The notes beneath the pieces were generated by a model. It did no database searches and was not told the DNA's origin. It saw nothing but the letters and a program-made list of their open reading frames with translations. Both the position numbers and the translations under genes were made by a program. A DNA stretch of 31,879 nucleotides, taken from Prolixibacteraceae bacterium (GTDB lineage: Bacteria; Bacteroidota; Bacteroidia; Bacteroidales; Prolixibacteraceae). The stretch lies in assembly GCA_017998095.1 (NCBI GenBank), contig JAGODU010000033.1:1-31879 (forward strand), read 5' to 3'. Shown here in pieces: positions 7,318 to 16,700 of the stretch (positions are counted from its first letter, which is position 1; the number at the start of each line of letters is the position of its first letter).

Positions 7318-7818
7318 ATGATATACAAAAACATTTCAATAATAGTAGCTATAGCAGAGAACTTTGCAATAGGTAAGAATAATGATCTTCTATTTCACTT
7401 ACCTGAAGATCTTAAAAGATTTAAACAAATAACATCAGGGAAACCTGTAATTATGGGAAGAAATACCTTTCTGTCTCTTCCGGGTGGTCCTTTGAAAAAC
7501 AGAAGAAATATAGTCATCAACAACATTCAGGGAGAAACATTTGATGGATGTGAAATGACTGACTCGATTGAAGGGGCTATTGAAAAGGTAAAAAAAGAAG
7601 AAGAAGCTTTCATTATCGGAGGAGGAATGATTTATAATCAGTTTTATCCAATAGCAGGAAAACTTTATCTTACATTAGTGCACAAATCATTTGATGCAGA
7701 TGTATATTTTCCTGAAATTGATTTTGAAGAATGGGAAATTGAAAAAAAAGAAGATTTTCATGACATAAAGAATAATTTTGATTATTCTTATATAAATCTG
7801 ATTCGCAAAGGTTTGTAA
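7318..7818 (+). CDS. folA: Dihydrofolate reductase
   Basis: The protein has 166 residues from the ATG at 7318 (MIYKNISIIVAIAENFAIG). An in-frame ATG at 7291 would overlap thyA and add residues absent from the family. DHFR reduces dihydrofolate to tetrahydrofolate with NADPH. Asp31 in LPEDLKRF is the active-site acid, PVIMGRNTFLSLP carries the cofactor-binding MGRxTxxS block, and IIGGGMIYNQF is the glycine-rich NADPH loop. It completes the thymidylate cycle with the adjacent thyA. Confidence 0.97.
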   Translation: MIYKNISIIVAIAENFAIGKNNDLLFHLPEDLKRFKQITSGKPVIMGRNTFLSLPGGPLKNRRNIVINNIQGETFDGCEMTDSIEGAIEKVKKEEEAFIIGGGMIYNQFYPIAGKLYLTLVHKSFDADVYFPEIDFEEWEIEKKEDFHDIKNNFDYSYINLIRKGL

Positions 7819-7949
7819 AATTATTACTTCTTAATATTATCAAAAATCAAATAAATTTTGCATTTGGCATAGCTATTGTCAAACACAGTAGCTGATTAGA
7901 TTGTTTTACTTAACAAGACATATTGTCATAAGGAAAAATTAAAAAAATC

Positions 7950-10403
7950 ATGACGAATAGATTAATAAATAATTTCAACAATATAATTTTCTCTGAAATA
8001 GAAGATGGAGATATTGAATTTGTGCCAATTGCATCCGACGGGGGCGATGATGAATTAAATACAGAGAATACACCGCCTTTTCTGCCAATATTGCCGTTAA
8101 GGAATTCAGTATTATTCCCGGGAGTCATATTGCCTATTTCGGTAGGTCGCCATAAGTCACTAAAGCTTATTAGAGAAGTATATAAGAAAGATTCCTATTT
8201 AGGTACATTAGCACAAAAAGATCCTGAAAAAAATGAACCGGGAATAGAAGATCTTTTTGAAATTGGAACAATAGCCAAAATACTTAAGATTCTGGACTTA
8301 CCTGATGGTTCAACAACAGTATTGATACAAGGGAAACAACGATTCAGGCTATTGGAGATTCTAACTGAAGAACCATATAATAAAGGAAGATACATTGCGC
8401 TTGACGAAGATTTCGGTCGTGAAAAATCAGCTGAATTTGAAGCCCTTATAGAATCATTAAAAGATATTTCAATAAAGATAAACAATACAGGTAATTTACC
8501 TGCTGAGGCAGCATTTGCAATCAAGAATATTGAGCGACCCCGATTCCTTATCAATTTTATTTGTGGAAATGCAGATATAAAAGTAGGTGAAAAACAAGAG
8601 TTACTTGCTTTGGATACTCTCAAGGAAAGAGGTATACAAGTCATTTCATATCTTGCCAGAGAGTTACAAATGCTCGAATTGAAGAAAGATATTCAATCGA
8701 AAGTAAAGACAGATCTTGATCAGCAGCAAAGGGAATATTTCCTTCACCAGCAAATGAAGACCATCCAGGATGAACTTGGAGGAAGTCCGACTGAAAAAGA
8801 AATAGAAGAATTAAAGAAGAGAAGCGAACAAAAAAAATGGTCAAAAGAGGTAGGTGAAATATTCCTTAAGGAGACAGATAAACTTTCGCGAATGAATCCG
8901 GCTTCGGGAGAATATTCCATACAACTTTCATATGTCCAGACATTGCTTGATTTACCATGGAATGAATTTTCGGAAGACAATTTTGACATGAAGAATGCTG
9001 CGAAAGTATTGGATGAAGATCACTACGGGCTTGAACTGGTAAAGGATCGTATTCTTGAACACCTTGCAGTACTTAAGCTGAAGAATGATATGAAATCGCC
9101 TATAATATGCCTCTACGGTCCTCCGGGAGTTGGAAAAACATCATTAGGCAAATCAATAGCACGGGCACTTGGAAGAAGTTATATAAGGATGAGTCTTGGA
9201 GGTTTGCATGACGAATCAGAAATAAGAGGTCACCGCAAAACGTATATAGGAGCTATGCCCGGGAGGATAATTCAAAATATAAAAAAGGGCAAGACATCTA
9301 ATCCGGTATTTATCCTTGATGAGATAGACAAAGTTTCGAGCGATTTTCACGGTGACCCGGCATCAGCTCTTCTTGAAGTATTGGATCCTGAACAAAATTC
9401 AGAATTTCATGACAATTATTTAGAAGTAGAATATGACCTTTCCAAGGTAATGTTTGTAGCTACAGCAAATACTTTGAACACTATTAGTCAGCCTTTGCGC
9501 GACAGAATGGAACTTATTGAAGTAAGTGGTTATCTTGTTGAAGAAAAAATTGAAATTGCAAAGCGTCATTTATTACCAAAGCAACTTGAAAATCATGGGC
9601 TTCAAAATGAAAATATTACAATTGAAAAGCAGGCTCTGGAGCACATTATAGAAAAATTCACCAGAGAATCGGGTGTAAGAGAACTTGACAAGCAGTTAGC
9701 TAAATTAATTAGAAAGATTGCCAAGAAAAAAGCTTTTGACGAAACATTCGACAATAATATTACTACTGAAAACATTTCCGAATATCTTGGAACACCTAAA
9801 TTCAGCAGAGAAAGATATCAGGGTAATGATTTTGCGGGAGTAGTAACCGGGTTAGCATGGACAGCAGTAGGAGGTGAAATACTTTATGTAGAATCAAGCC
9901 TTAGCAAGGGTAAAGGACAGCTTACAATAACCGGTAACCTTGGAGATGTAATGAAAGAATCGGCAATGCTTGCTCTGGAATATTTAAAAGCCCATGCTGA
10001 AGAACTGGAAATCAATCCTGAAATATTTGGCAATTGGAATGTACACATCCATGTTCCTGAAGGGGCAATACCAAAAGATGGTCCATCTGCCGGAGTAACT
10101 ATGGTGACTTCGCTTGCTTCTTCATTTACTCAAAGAAAAGTAAAGAGGAATCTTGCTATGACCGGAGAAATTACTTTAAGAGGTAAGGTACTTCCTGTTG
10201 GTGGTATAAAAGAAAAGATTCTTGCTGCTAAAAGGGCTGGTATAAAAGAAATAATAATATCAGAAGAAAACAGAAAAGATATTGAGGACATAAAGGAAAT
10301 ATATTTAAAAGGCTTAAAGTTCAATTATGTTGAAACAATTAATGAAGTACTGAATTTAGCCTTGTTAAAGACCAAAGTTGATAAGCCTTTAAATATAAAT
10401 TGA
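7950..10403 (+). CDS. lon: ATP-dependent protease Lon
   Basis: The 817-residue cytosolic protease degrades misfolded and regulatory proteins. It has an acidic N-terminal tail (about 1-45), a LON substrate-binding domain (about 46-240, starting [20 protein letters not shown]), a coiled-coil linker, an AAA+ module with Walker A GPPGVGKT at 390-397 and Walker B FILDEIDK, and a C-terminal peptidase with the Ser713-Lys756 dyad (GPSAGV; GGIKEK), 43 residues apart as in E. coli Lon. The length is normal for Bacteroidota. The gene stands alone after a 131-base gap in which I found no convincing consensus promoter, and it converges on the GNAT gene with 2 bases between stops. Confidence 0.98.
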   Translation: MTNRLINNFNNIIFSEIEDGDIEFVPIASDGGDDELNTENTPPFLPILPLRNSVLFPGVILPISVGRHKSLKLIREVYKKDSYLGTLAQKDPEKNEPGIEDLFEIGTIAKILKILDLPDGSTTVLIQGKQRFRLLEILTEEPYNKGRYIALDEDFGREKSAEFEALIESLKDISIKINNTGNLPAEAAFAIKNIERPRFLINFICGNADIKVGEKQELLALDTLKERGIQVISYLARELQMLELKKDIQSKVKTDLDQQQREYFLHQQMKTIQDELGGSPTEKEIEELKKRSEQKKWSKEVGEIFLKETDKLSRMNPASGEYSIQLSYVQTLLDLPWNEFSEDNFDMKNAAKVLDEDHYGLELVKDRILEHLAVLKLKNDMKSPIICLYGPPGVGKTSLGKSIARALGRSYIRMSLGGLHDESEIRGHRKTYIGAMPGRIIQNIKKGKTSNPVFILDEIDKVSSDFHGDPASALLEVLDPEQNSEFHDNYLEVEYDLSKVMFVATANTLNTISQPLRDRMELIEVSGYLVEEKIEIAKRHLLPKQLENHGLQNENITIEKQALEHIIEKFTRESGVRELDKQLAKLIRKIAKKKAFDETFDNNITTENISEYLGTPKFSRERYQGNDFAGVVTGLAWTAVGGEILYVESSLSKGKGQLTITGNLGDVMKESAMLALEYLKAHAEELEINPEIFGNWNVHIHVPEGAIPKDGPSAGVTMVTSLASSFTQRKVKRNLAMTGEITLRGKVLPVGGIKEKILAAKRAGIKEIIISEENRKDIEDIKEIYLKGLKFNYVETINEVLNLALLKTKVDKPLNIN

Positions 10404-10405
10404 AA

Positions 10406-10930
10406 CTACATAAGTACTTTTTGAAACATTAGCTCGTCTTCCCACTTATCGAGAGATCTTAACCAGTGTTTCTTTGTACATGTATGTTCGAATCCAAGAA
10501 CTTTAAAAAGACTGAGACTAGGAATGTTTGAAGATGAAATGTTAGCATAAAGCTGATATATTCCAATTTCTTTAAAAGCAAATTCTGAAATTAAATTAAT
10601 AGCTGAAGTTGCAATTCCTTTTCTCCTTTCTTCATTGTCATAAATCATAATTCCTATGCCTGCTCTTGAGTTGTAGGGGTCAAAGTCAAAAAGTTCAATA
10701 GTTCCAACACCATTGCCTTCCTTATTTTCAATCATAAGGCGAAGCTCCTTACTTTCCCATATATCTTTATCAGAAGATTTTATATAACCTGCAAGAATGA
10801 ATTTGGATAAAGGGGTTTTGTTATTGCTGACCTTCCAGACAGAAATATCATTTTCCCATTTATAAAGCAATTCAAGATCTTCTGGTTCAAGAGCTCTTAA
10901 TTTAATATTTCCGTCAGATAACGATTTCAT
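10406..10930 (-). CDS. GNAT-family N-acetyltransferase (RimJ/RimL-like)
   Basis: The 174-residue protein opens with the RimJ/RimL-like pattern (IKLRALEPEDLELLYKWEND). The acetyl-CoA-binding motif A follows as a GIGIMIYD strand then RRKGIATSAI, and the SNIPSLSLFKVLGFEH segment is also family-like. It would acetylate an amine on a small molecule, sugar or protein N-terminus; the substrate cannot be read. Its ATG overlaps the stop of the upstream glycosyltransferase by one base (TAATG), so the two are probably translationally coupled. That link suggests a sugar or surface-polymer substrate, but this is inference. Confidence 0.88.
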   Translation of the reverse strand: MKSLSDGNIKLRALEPEDLELLYKWENDISVWKVSNNKTPLSKFILAGYIKSSDKDIWESKELRLMIENKEGNGVGTIELFDFDPYNSRAGIGIMIYDNEERRKGIATSAINLISEFAFKEIGIYQLYANISSSNIPSLSLFKVLGFEHTCTKKHWLRSLDKWEDELMFQKVLM

Positions 10931-12885
10931 TACTTGCCAAGTTTTGAAAATGCCTTATATATAATTTCAACATCTTTATAAAGACTGTAGTCTCTGGCAT
11001 AAAGCATATTTAATCTGTCAATAGCTTCAATTTTATCTTCATTGAAATCAAGTACATCAGTAGTAGATAAAATTCCTTTTTTAATAACAGGAAGTCCAAG
11101 ATAAAGTTCTGAATTAATCTCATGATATCCTACCCAGCTATAGTTGCTGAATATTACTTTAAAAGTATTTGGGAAAAATCCCTTCTTGTTGTCAATAAAC
11201 CAAATTACTGCCGGGGAAAAGATAATAAACAAAAATCCAAGTAAAACATCCAGCAATCGTTTATTTCTGAGGTTCTTTTCCTTTGTTATTGCATTGACAT
11301 TAACAACGTAAAGATCACCTGCTGTATCTATTGAATTACTGCCAATAATTGAAATGCTTTCAGGAGGGGCTATTTTATATTCGATATTGAAATCGGTAAG
11401 TCCAAGCATTGTTTTTATTACCATTTTCGAACTTACATCTTTAGAACAAAATATCAATTCTTCAATGTTATTTATCTTTACAATATCATAAATCTGATAT
11501 ATTGTTCCCATATATCTGTCTGATTTAATTTTCTTCTTTGGAGAAATAAAACCAACAATATTAGTATTTATACCTGTCTGATAAAGAAGATCCCCTACCC
11601 TGTCACTTTCTTTCTTTCTGCCAATAATAGCAACCCGTTTAGGCTTCTTGGCAGTCAGAGAAAAGTCTTTTTTGACAACAATACTAAATAATACTCTTAA
11701 TAATGTAAAAGATATTAAAGCTATGCCTGAACCGGCAAGAATTATTGCTCTGGAGAAGCGGGCACTGTTAGGTAATAGAGAATAAATAAGCAGAATAATG
11801 ATAGTACCTGTAAATATTCCCCTGTAAATTTTCAACAGGTTAACCGGCTTTTCATAACCCCCGGAGTAATAGGTAGATATCAGCCATACAAGTATATAAG
11901 CAGGTACAATAAGCAACAACAATTCCGGTGGATAATACCCGGGTTCAAACTTATAACTTTCCCAGTAAGGGAGGAAAAAAAAGAAACCGGTAAAAATTAA
12001 AATGAAATCAATGATAGGAAGCCAAAGTCGTCTAAAAAGAGTAAAAACAGTAGCAATGAAAGCTCTGAAAAAAATAGCAAGATGAATAAAAAAAGAAAAT
12101 AGCCCTGCATATTGCTTTGAAAAGTGTTTTCTGGCAAAAATTATCATCGCATTATAAAACATCCTTACGTAATTAAGGCTCCCTTTTTTAGTGCTTTCAC
12201 CTTTATAATGAATAATTGTTGTTTCGGGGAAATAATAGTTTTTATAACCGCCTTTAGTAATTCTGTATGATAGGTCTATATCTTCACCATACATAAAGAA
12301 ATCTTCATCGAGTAATCCCACTTCATCTAAGACCGATTTTCTCATTAGCATAAAAGCTCCGGCAAGTATATCGATTTCGTGTATTTCATCCTTATCAAGG
12401 TACGAAAGGTGATATTTGCCAAATACTTTTGATTTAGGGAATAAGGTTGACAAACCGAATATTTTATAGAATGCTACCCAAGGAGTAGGAAGACCTCGTT
12501 TCGATTCTGGAAGGAATTTACCTTTCCCGTCAATCATTTTTACTCCAAGTCCTCCTGCTTCCGGATGTTCATCCATAAAAGCTATAACCTTTACAAAGGT
12601 GTTCTCCTCAACAACAGTATCCGGATTAAGAAGGAGGATATATTCACCTGAAGCCTTTCTCATAGCTTGATTGTTTGCTTTTGAGAAGCCCAGATTCTTC
12701 TTGTTATTAATAAGTTTAACGTTGGGGAATTTATGAATTATCATTCCGGCTGATCCATCAACAGAATTATTGTCAACGACAAAAATTTCGGTTTCTATAT
12801 CCTTACATGCCTTCTCAACTGAATGAAGACATTGTTCAAGGAAATGCTTAACGTTATAGTTTACTATTACAATAGAAAGTTTCAT
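10930..12885 (-). CDS. Glycosyltransferase family 2 fused to a membrane module with a reduced sugar-phosphotransferase-like end
   Basis: The protein has 651 residues, with the start taken at 12885. The longer frame from 12996 overlaps the HAD gene and its first 37 residues are not GT-like. Residues 1-240 form a GT2 catalytic domain (SIVIVNYN, VDNNS, NPDT with Asp89, then MYGEDIDLSYR at 198-208) of the rhamnosyltransferase-like type. Several membrane helices follow (about 263-283, 290-307, 322-340, 357-372, 379-404). Next is a Rossmann-like segment (about 416-500, RVAIIGRKKESDRVGDLL) like the cytosolic domain of WcaJ-type proteins. The end (541-651: NKRLLDVLLGFLFIIFSPAV, WVGYHE, ARDYSLYKDVEIIYKAF) resembles the edges of a polyprenyl-phosphate hexose-1-P transferase, but the catalytic middle is missing. 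It sits 1 base after the HAD gene. Confidence 0.82.
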   Translation of the reverse strand: MKLSIVIVNYNVKHFLEQCLHSVEKACKDIETEIFVVDNNSVDGSAGMIIHKFPNVKLINNKKNLGFSKANNQAMRKASGEYILLLNPDTVVEENTFVKVIAFMDEHPEAGGLGVKMIDGKGKFLPESKRGLPTPWVAFYKIFGLSTLFPKSKVFGKYHLSYLDKDEIHEIDILAGAFMLMRKSVLDEVGLLDEDFFMYGEDIDLSYRITKGGYKNYYFPETTIIHYKGESTKKGSLNYVRMFYNAMIIFARKHFSKQYAGLFSFFIHLAIFFRAFIATVFTLFRRLWLPIIDFILIFTGFFFFLPYWESYKFEPGYYPPELLLLIVPAYILVWLISTYYSGGYEKPVNLLKIYRGIFTGTIIILLIYSLLPNSARFSRAIILAGSGIALISFTLLRVLFSIVVKKDFSLTAKKPKRVAIIGRKKESDRVGDLLYQTGINTNIVGFISPKKKIKSDRYMGTIYQIYDIVKINNIEELIFCSKDVSSKMVIKTMLGLTDFNIEYKIAPPESISIIGSNSIDTAGDLYVVNVNAITKEKNLRNKRLLDVLLGFLFIIFSPAVIWFIDNKKGFFPNTFKVIFSNYSWVGYHEINSELYLGLPVIKKGILSTTDVLDFNEDKIEAIDRLNMLYARDYSLYKDVEIIYKAFSKLGK

Positions 12886-12886
12886 T

Positions 12887-13285
12887 TTATTTTCTAAAGA
12901 ACCGGAATGATTTTTTAATATCTGTTTTATTTGAAAATTCCATTTCTTCTCCGGAGTGAAGTATATTATAAATTTCTCCCCAGGAAGGTAGACCACCTAT
13001 ATTTCTATCGTCTATATAATAATCACAATTGATTTTTCTGCTTTTGGCAGAATCAAATATTTGATCCGGATAATCTGCATTTACAGCATAAAAGACTATC
13101 CCATTTGAGCGACAGAATTCAACAGCTTCATCGAGAAGTATACCGGAGCGGTAAGTCCACAAGATTAACAAATGTCCTTTCTCCTGAAGCATTTTAAGAG
13201 TTTGAAAGGCAAAAGGTTTAACCTTCCCTATAGAAGGATAGTCATGCTCAACAATAGTACCGTCAAAATCGACTGCAATTTTCAT
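12887..13285 (-). CDS. Small HAD phosphatase, BT0820 type
   Basis: The 132-residue protein has the HAD signature at its very start: IAVDFDGTIVEHDYP, with nucleophile Asp7 and acid/base Asp9. The second motif, LWTYRSG, follows, and the metal-binding acidic motif is CDYYIDDRNIGG. It has no sizeable cap domain, so it probably acts on a large or exposed phosphate. It resembles the BT0820-family HAD proteins of Bacteroidota, whose substrate I do not know. It lies 9 bases after recR and 1 base before the glycosyltransferase, within one operon. Confidence 0.85.
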   Translation of the reverse strand: MKIAVDFDGTIVEHDYPSIGKVKPFAFQTLKMLQEKGHLLILWTYRSGILLDEAVEFCRSNGIVFYAVNADYPDQIFDSAKSRKINCDYYIDDRNIGGLPSWGEIYNILHSGEEMEFSNKTDIKKSFRFFRK

Positions 13286-13294
13286 TCTTTAAAA

Positions 13295-13921
13295 TTAATG
13301 ATTTAAAGTGTCACTATAATTCAATCTGTTTAAAATAGAACGCCCTAAAGTCAGCTCATCAGTATACTCAATCTCTCCACCAACAGAAACACCTCTGGCA
13401 ATAGTAGTTATTTTTATACCCCTATCTTTAAGTTTTCTGTAAATATAAAAATTTGTGGTATCACCCTCCATCGTTGTACTAAGAGCAAGTATTACTTCAG
13501 CAACATTACCTTCACCAATCCTTTCAATCAACGATTCAATTTCAAGGTTCCCAGGACCAATTCCATCCATTGGAGAAATTATTCCTCCAAGGACATGATA
13601 AAGACCGTTGAACTGCCTTGTGTTTTCAATTGACATTACGTCCCGGATATTTTCTACTACACAAACTACAGAATCATCTCTTGATTTACTGGAACATATT
13701 GAGCATATATCTGTATCTGAGATGTTATGACAAACCCGACAATGTTTAACTTCTTTTTTCAAAGTAATAATTGCATTGCCAAAATCTTCTACTTCACTTT
13801 CTTCACACTTCAATAAATGAAGTACTAATCTTAAAGCAGTTTTACGACCTATTCCCGGTAATCTTGAGAATTCTTCAACTGCATTTTCAAGTAATTTAGA
13901 TGGAAAACGTTCTTGAATCAT
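13295..13921 (-). CDS. recR: Recombination mediator RecR
   Basis: The 208-residue protein has a helix-hairpin-helix ([20 protein letters not shown], 18-37), a four-cysteine zinc site (Cys61, Cys64, Cys73, Cys76), a TOPRIM domain starting VCVVENIRD with Glu90, and the Walker-like [20 protein letters not shown] tail. RecR works with RecO/RecF to load RecA on gapped DNA. It is the first gene of the minus-strand run recR-HAD-glycosyltransferase-GNAT and is divergent from the PUL regulator, with 138 bases between the two starts. Confidence 0.98.
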   Translation of the reverse strand: MIQERFPSKLLENAVEEFSRLPGIGRKTALRLVLHLLKCEESEVEDFGNAIITLKKEVKHCRVCHNISDTDICSICSSKSRDDSVVCVVENIRDVMSIENTRQFNGLYHVLGGIISPMDGIGPGNLEIESLIERIGEGNVAEVILALSTTMEGDTTNFYIYRKLKDRGIKITTIARGVSVGGEIEYTDELTLGRSILNRLNYSDTLNH

Positions 13922-14005
13922 TTACTTGTTTTAATACATCAAAGGAATAAAATAAAGAAGAGAAAAGCAAAAACAGCTAAATATCAAAAAATAAATTTTA
14001 AGTAT

Positions 14006-14013
14006 TACATTTG
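14006..14013 (+). promoter_or_regulatory. -7 element (TACATTTG) of the PUL regulator gene
   Basis: This is a perfect TAnnTTTG 46 bases before the ATG at 14060. The matching -33 position (13983-13986) reads ATCA, so the promoter is incomplete and may need an activator. It supports the start at 14060 over the upstream in-frame ATG at 13913. Confidence 0.5.
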
Positions 14014-14059
14014 GGGAAGGAACACTAAAAAAATAAGATTATATCAATCTCTTTATACA

Positions 14060-15670
14060 ATGTTTAGAAAGATATTTTTAATAATTCTTTTAAGCAATTT
14101 CTCATTATTGACCTTTGCCAGTAATGAAACGGAAAAGTTATTGAAAGAACTTGATGACCACCTTTCTAAAAAAGAAAAATTTCATGACATTAAAAAAGAG
14201 AGAATAAGAAATCTCACTACAGACCTTAATTATAAACTCAATTCAAATGAATTAAATTCCGCATTTGATATTTGCATTTCATTACTCGATGAGAATGAGT
14301 CATTTTCATACGATTCTGCTTTCAAATATGTAAGCAAACTCAATTCAATAGCCCTGAAGCTCAAGGATCCTGAAAAAATTTCACTTTCCGGAATAAAAAT
14401 GGGATTTACATTATTATCATCCGGTATGTTCAAAGAATCGCTTGATACTCTAAAGAGTTTGAATTCCCGTTACATGAATGAAAATCTGAAGAAAGAGTTT
14501 TATAACGTAATTGCACGTACATATTACGATTTAGCAGACTATGATAATGATGAATACTTTTCTGAATACTACAGGAAAATTGGCAATCAATATCTTGATT
14601 CTTCAATTTCAGTAATAGAACAAAATACAAGTGAATATTGGGCTGCTATTGGATTACGAAGAATGAAAGCTAATGATTTTGAAGGATCTGCAGATGCATT
14701 TAACTTTCTGATTTCAAAATTTGATGTTGATGACCATACTTATGCAATAGCTACATCCAGCCTTGGATATTTGTATTCACTCCTGAAAAGAGATAATGAA
14801 GCAATTGATATGCTTATAAAAGCTTCTATTGCAGATATTAAATCATCAACTAAAGAAACTGTTGCACTGAGAAACCTGGCAGTTCATCTTTATAATAAGG
14901 GTGATATTAACAGGGCATACAGATACATAAAGATAGCTTTGGCAGATGCTACCGAATATAACGCCCGCCACAGGAAGGTTGAAGTAGGATCCGTACTTCC
15001 CATTATTGAAGGAGAACAGCTTTCAATCGTGGAAAGGCAAAAGAAACAGCTCTTGAATTATTCGTTCGTATTGTCAATGCTTTCAATATTGGTAATTTCC
15101 TTTTTCGTACTTATATTTTTCATGTATCGAAAACTCAATAAGGTAAAACAAATACTGCAGGCAACTAACAATGACCTGACGGAAATGAATAACCGGTTAA
15201 TTGAATCAAATAAAATTAAAGAGGAATACATTGGTTATTTCTTCAATATAAATTCTGAATATATTGAAAAGATTGAAGCATTTCAAAAGACTCTTCACCG
15301 GAAAATAGTTTCACGTCAGTTTGAAGACCTTGATAATATTATCAGGAATTCAGATTTAAGGAAAGAAAGAGAGAACCTGTTTATTAACTTCGATAAGATC
15401 TTCCTGAAAATCTTCCCAAACTTTGTTACAGAATTTAATAAGATGTTTAAAGAAGAAGATAAGATTATTCCGGGTAAGGAAGAACTATTAAATACTGACC
15501 TTAGGATTTTTGCTTTAATAAGATTAGGTATAACTGATAATGAAAAAATAGCAAAGTTTCTTAATTATTCAGTAAATACTATCTATACTTATAAGACTAA
15601 GATTAAGAATAAAACAATTGCAGACAGGGAAAGCTTTGATCAGAAAATAATGAGCATAAAGGCTTTTTAA
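14060..15670 (+). CDS. Membrane-anchored TPR regulator with C-terminal HTH (DUF6377-like)
   Basis: The protein has 536 residues from the ATG at 14060; the preceding residues of the open frame are lysine-rich and non-coding in character. A signal peptide or first membrane helix (about 3-20) is followed by a helical TPR-like periplasmic region (about 25-325). One membrane helix (about 331-357, FVLSMLSILVISFFVLIFFMY), a cytosolic coiled coil, and a LuxR-like helix-turn-helix near the end (about 476-536: DLRIFALIRLGITDNEKIAKF, NTIYTYKTKIKNK) come next. This layout matches Bacteroidota DUF6377 proteins, which often sit beside SusC/SusD genes. It likely senses a sugar-related signal in the periplasm and controls the PUL that starts at 16766. 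That link rests on position only. Confidence 0.8.
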   Translation: MFRKIFLIILLSNFSLLTFASNETEKLLKELDDHLSKKEKFHDIKKERIRNLTTDLNYKLNSNELNSAFDICISLLDENESFSYDSAFKYVSKLNSIALKLKDPEKISLSGIKMGFTLLSSGMFKESLDTLKSLNSRYMNENLKKEFYNVIARTYYDLADYDNDEYFSEYYRKIGNQYLDSSISVIEQNTSEYWAAIGLRRMKANDFEGSADAFNFLISKFDVDDHTYAIATSSLGYLYSLLKRDNEAIDMLIKASIADIKSSTKETVALRNLAVHLYNKGDINRAYRYIKIALADATEYNARHRKVEVGSVLPIIEGEQLSIVERQKKQLLNYSFVLSMLSILVISFFVLIFFMYRKLNKVKQILQATNNDLTEMNNRLIESNKIKEEYIGYFFNINSEYIEKIEAFQKTLHRKIVSRQFEDLDNIIRNSDLRKERENLFINFDKIFLKIFPNFVTEFNKMFKEEDKIIPGKEELLNTDLRIFALIRLGITDNEKIAKFLNYSVNTIYTYKTKIKNKTIADRESFDQKIMSIKAF

Positions 15671-15687
15671 AGATATAATGCATAAAA

Positions 15688-15732
15688 AAATGGTTAACTA
15701 CTTTATTGAATTGATAAAGTAGTTAACCATTT
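15688..15732. terminator. Bidirectional terminator hairpin, 19-bp perfect stem
   Basis: The arms 15688-15706 and 15714-15732 pair perfectly around a 7-base loop. A run of A on the left gives a T run on the minus strand. It lies between two converging genes and can serve both. The arms contain GTTAAC and AGTAGTTAACCATTT. The stem is long for an ordinary terminator. Confidence 0.8.
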
Positions 15733-15751
15733 GTATATAAAAGGATTTTTA

Positions 15752-16456
15752 TCAGAACATTCTTCTCACAAAACGGAAGCTTACTGCGCCTATCAATAAT
15801 ACGAAAACAGCAACTATAGCCCATTTTGAAAATGGTACAGCAGCACCACTGCTTAAACACATCGATAATCCCCAACTTGTATATGAGTATGTATCTACCC
15901 CATTAGTTTGATATGCCGGGTAAATTGGAGTTCTGTCAGTCCTTAACCAGTAAAAAGTCGGAGAACCTCCAGTCAATGCCTGTACACTAATCCAACCTGA
16001 TGATAAAGTAGTATTCGGAATTGTTATTGTATATTCCCAAACAGCATATCCCGATACTATTTCTCCTGTGTTAACTGGGTTAACATTTGATGTTGATGAA
16101 CTCAATACAGAACCTGGTGTAGCTCCTGCTGCGCATACTTCAACTCTGATACTTCTTTGCATAGTAGGTTGTGCATCATGCATTACCCAAATTGTAACTG
16201 TATTAAAAGAACCAGTTACTCCGGAAAAACTCTGCCAACATTTCCAATTATACTCATCAACGTCAGATGTTTGACCAGTTGTTGATGTTAGAGGCATATA
16301 AGAAAAAATACTTCCAACTGGTTCAACATAACCGGCAGATAAAGCCGGAACAGATGATCCTATAACCGGAGATGTACTGCCAACAGGCTGTGCAAATGTA
16401 TTTATCCCTGAAAGAAAAACAATCACTATAATTAGTGTCTTGAATAAATTTTTCAT
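15752..16456 (-). CDS. Secreted beta-rich protein with C-terminal CTERM-like anchor
   Basis: The 234-residue protein has a signal peptide (about 1-22, ending NTFAQ), a Ser/Thr/Gly-rich beta-rich body with three to four aromatic-rich strands, and two cysteines (near Cys73 and Cys108) plus one before the tail. The end is VPFSKWAIVAVFVLLIGAVSFRFVRRMF: a Pro-x-x-x-Trp patch, a hydrophobic helix, then arginines. This three-part tail resembles PEP-CTERM/IPTL-CTERM sorting signals, which are cut by exosortase-like enzymes. I do not recognise the body. It lies between the PUL regulator and the PUL operon but on the other strand, so it may be a separately controlled surface protein. A simple membrane anchor is the alternative. 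Confidence 0.7.
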   Translation of the reverse strand: MKNLFKTLIIVIVFLSGINTFAQPVGSTSPVIGSSVPALSAGYVEPVGSIFSYMPLTSTTGQTSDVDEYNWKCWQSFSGVTGSFNTVTIWVMHDAQPTMQRSIRVEVCAAGATPGSVLSSSTSNVNPVNTGEIVSGYAVWEYTITIPNTTLSSGWISVQALTGGSPTFYWLRTDRTPIYPAYQTNGVDTYSYTSWGLSMCLSSGAAVPFSKWAIVAVFVLLIGAVSFRFVRRMF

Positions 16457-16602
16457 GCTTTTTTTTTAAGTTATTTTTTTCAAATGTAATATAACAATTT
16501 AATATTCTCAATAGTTATTTTTTATATAATTAATCTTTTTCATTCTTCTCAATATTTGAATCAATATATTTTCTATATTTTTCAATAAGCACTTATTACC
16601 TA

Positions 16603-16633
16603 CAAAGCTAAATATCTGCATTTTACAAACAAC
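16603..16633 (-). promoter_or_regulatory. Candidate promoter of the CTERM-like gene
   Basis: On the minus strand TAGCTTTG (16603-16610) is a perfect -7 element and GTTG (16630-16633) lies 19 bases upstream, a near match to TTTG. The leader to the ATG at 16456 would be about 140 bases. Confidence 0.5.
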
Positions 16634-16692
16634 TATTTTTTTAAACAATCTATATTTCCCCTGAATAAATTCATTATGGATTTCTCCCCCTG

Positions 16693-16700
16693 TAAATTTG
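16693..16700 (+). promoter_or_regulatory. -7 element (TAAATTTG) of the PUL operon
   Basis: This is a perfect TAnnTTTG with a predicted start near 16706, about 60 bases before the first PUL gene. The -33 position (16670-16673) reads TTCA, not TTTG, so the promoter is weak in this respect, as expected for an inducible operon. Confidence 0.5.

Noticed and set aside
7819..7949. Promoter for lon
   Set aside because: TTTG and TA-rich elements occur but none with the right 19-base spacing, so no call was made.
8195..8989. Minus-strand open frames within lon
   Set aside because: They are antisense to a full-length conserved protease and encode no recognisable protein.
10930..12885. Frameshift or pseudogene in the glycosyltransferase
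   Set aside because: The frame is intact throughout and the reduced transferase end continues to a normal stop that is coupled to the next gene.
12886..12996. Longer glycosyltransferase start overlapping the HAD gene
   Set aside because: The first 37 residues are out-of-frame HAD sequence; the GT2 domain starts exactly at the ATG at 12885.
13913..14059. Longer start for the TPR/HTH regulator
   Set aside because: It overlaps recR, is lysine-rich and precedes the signal peptide and the -7 element.
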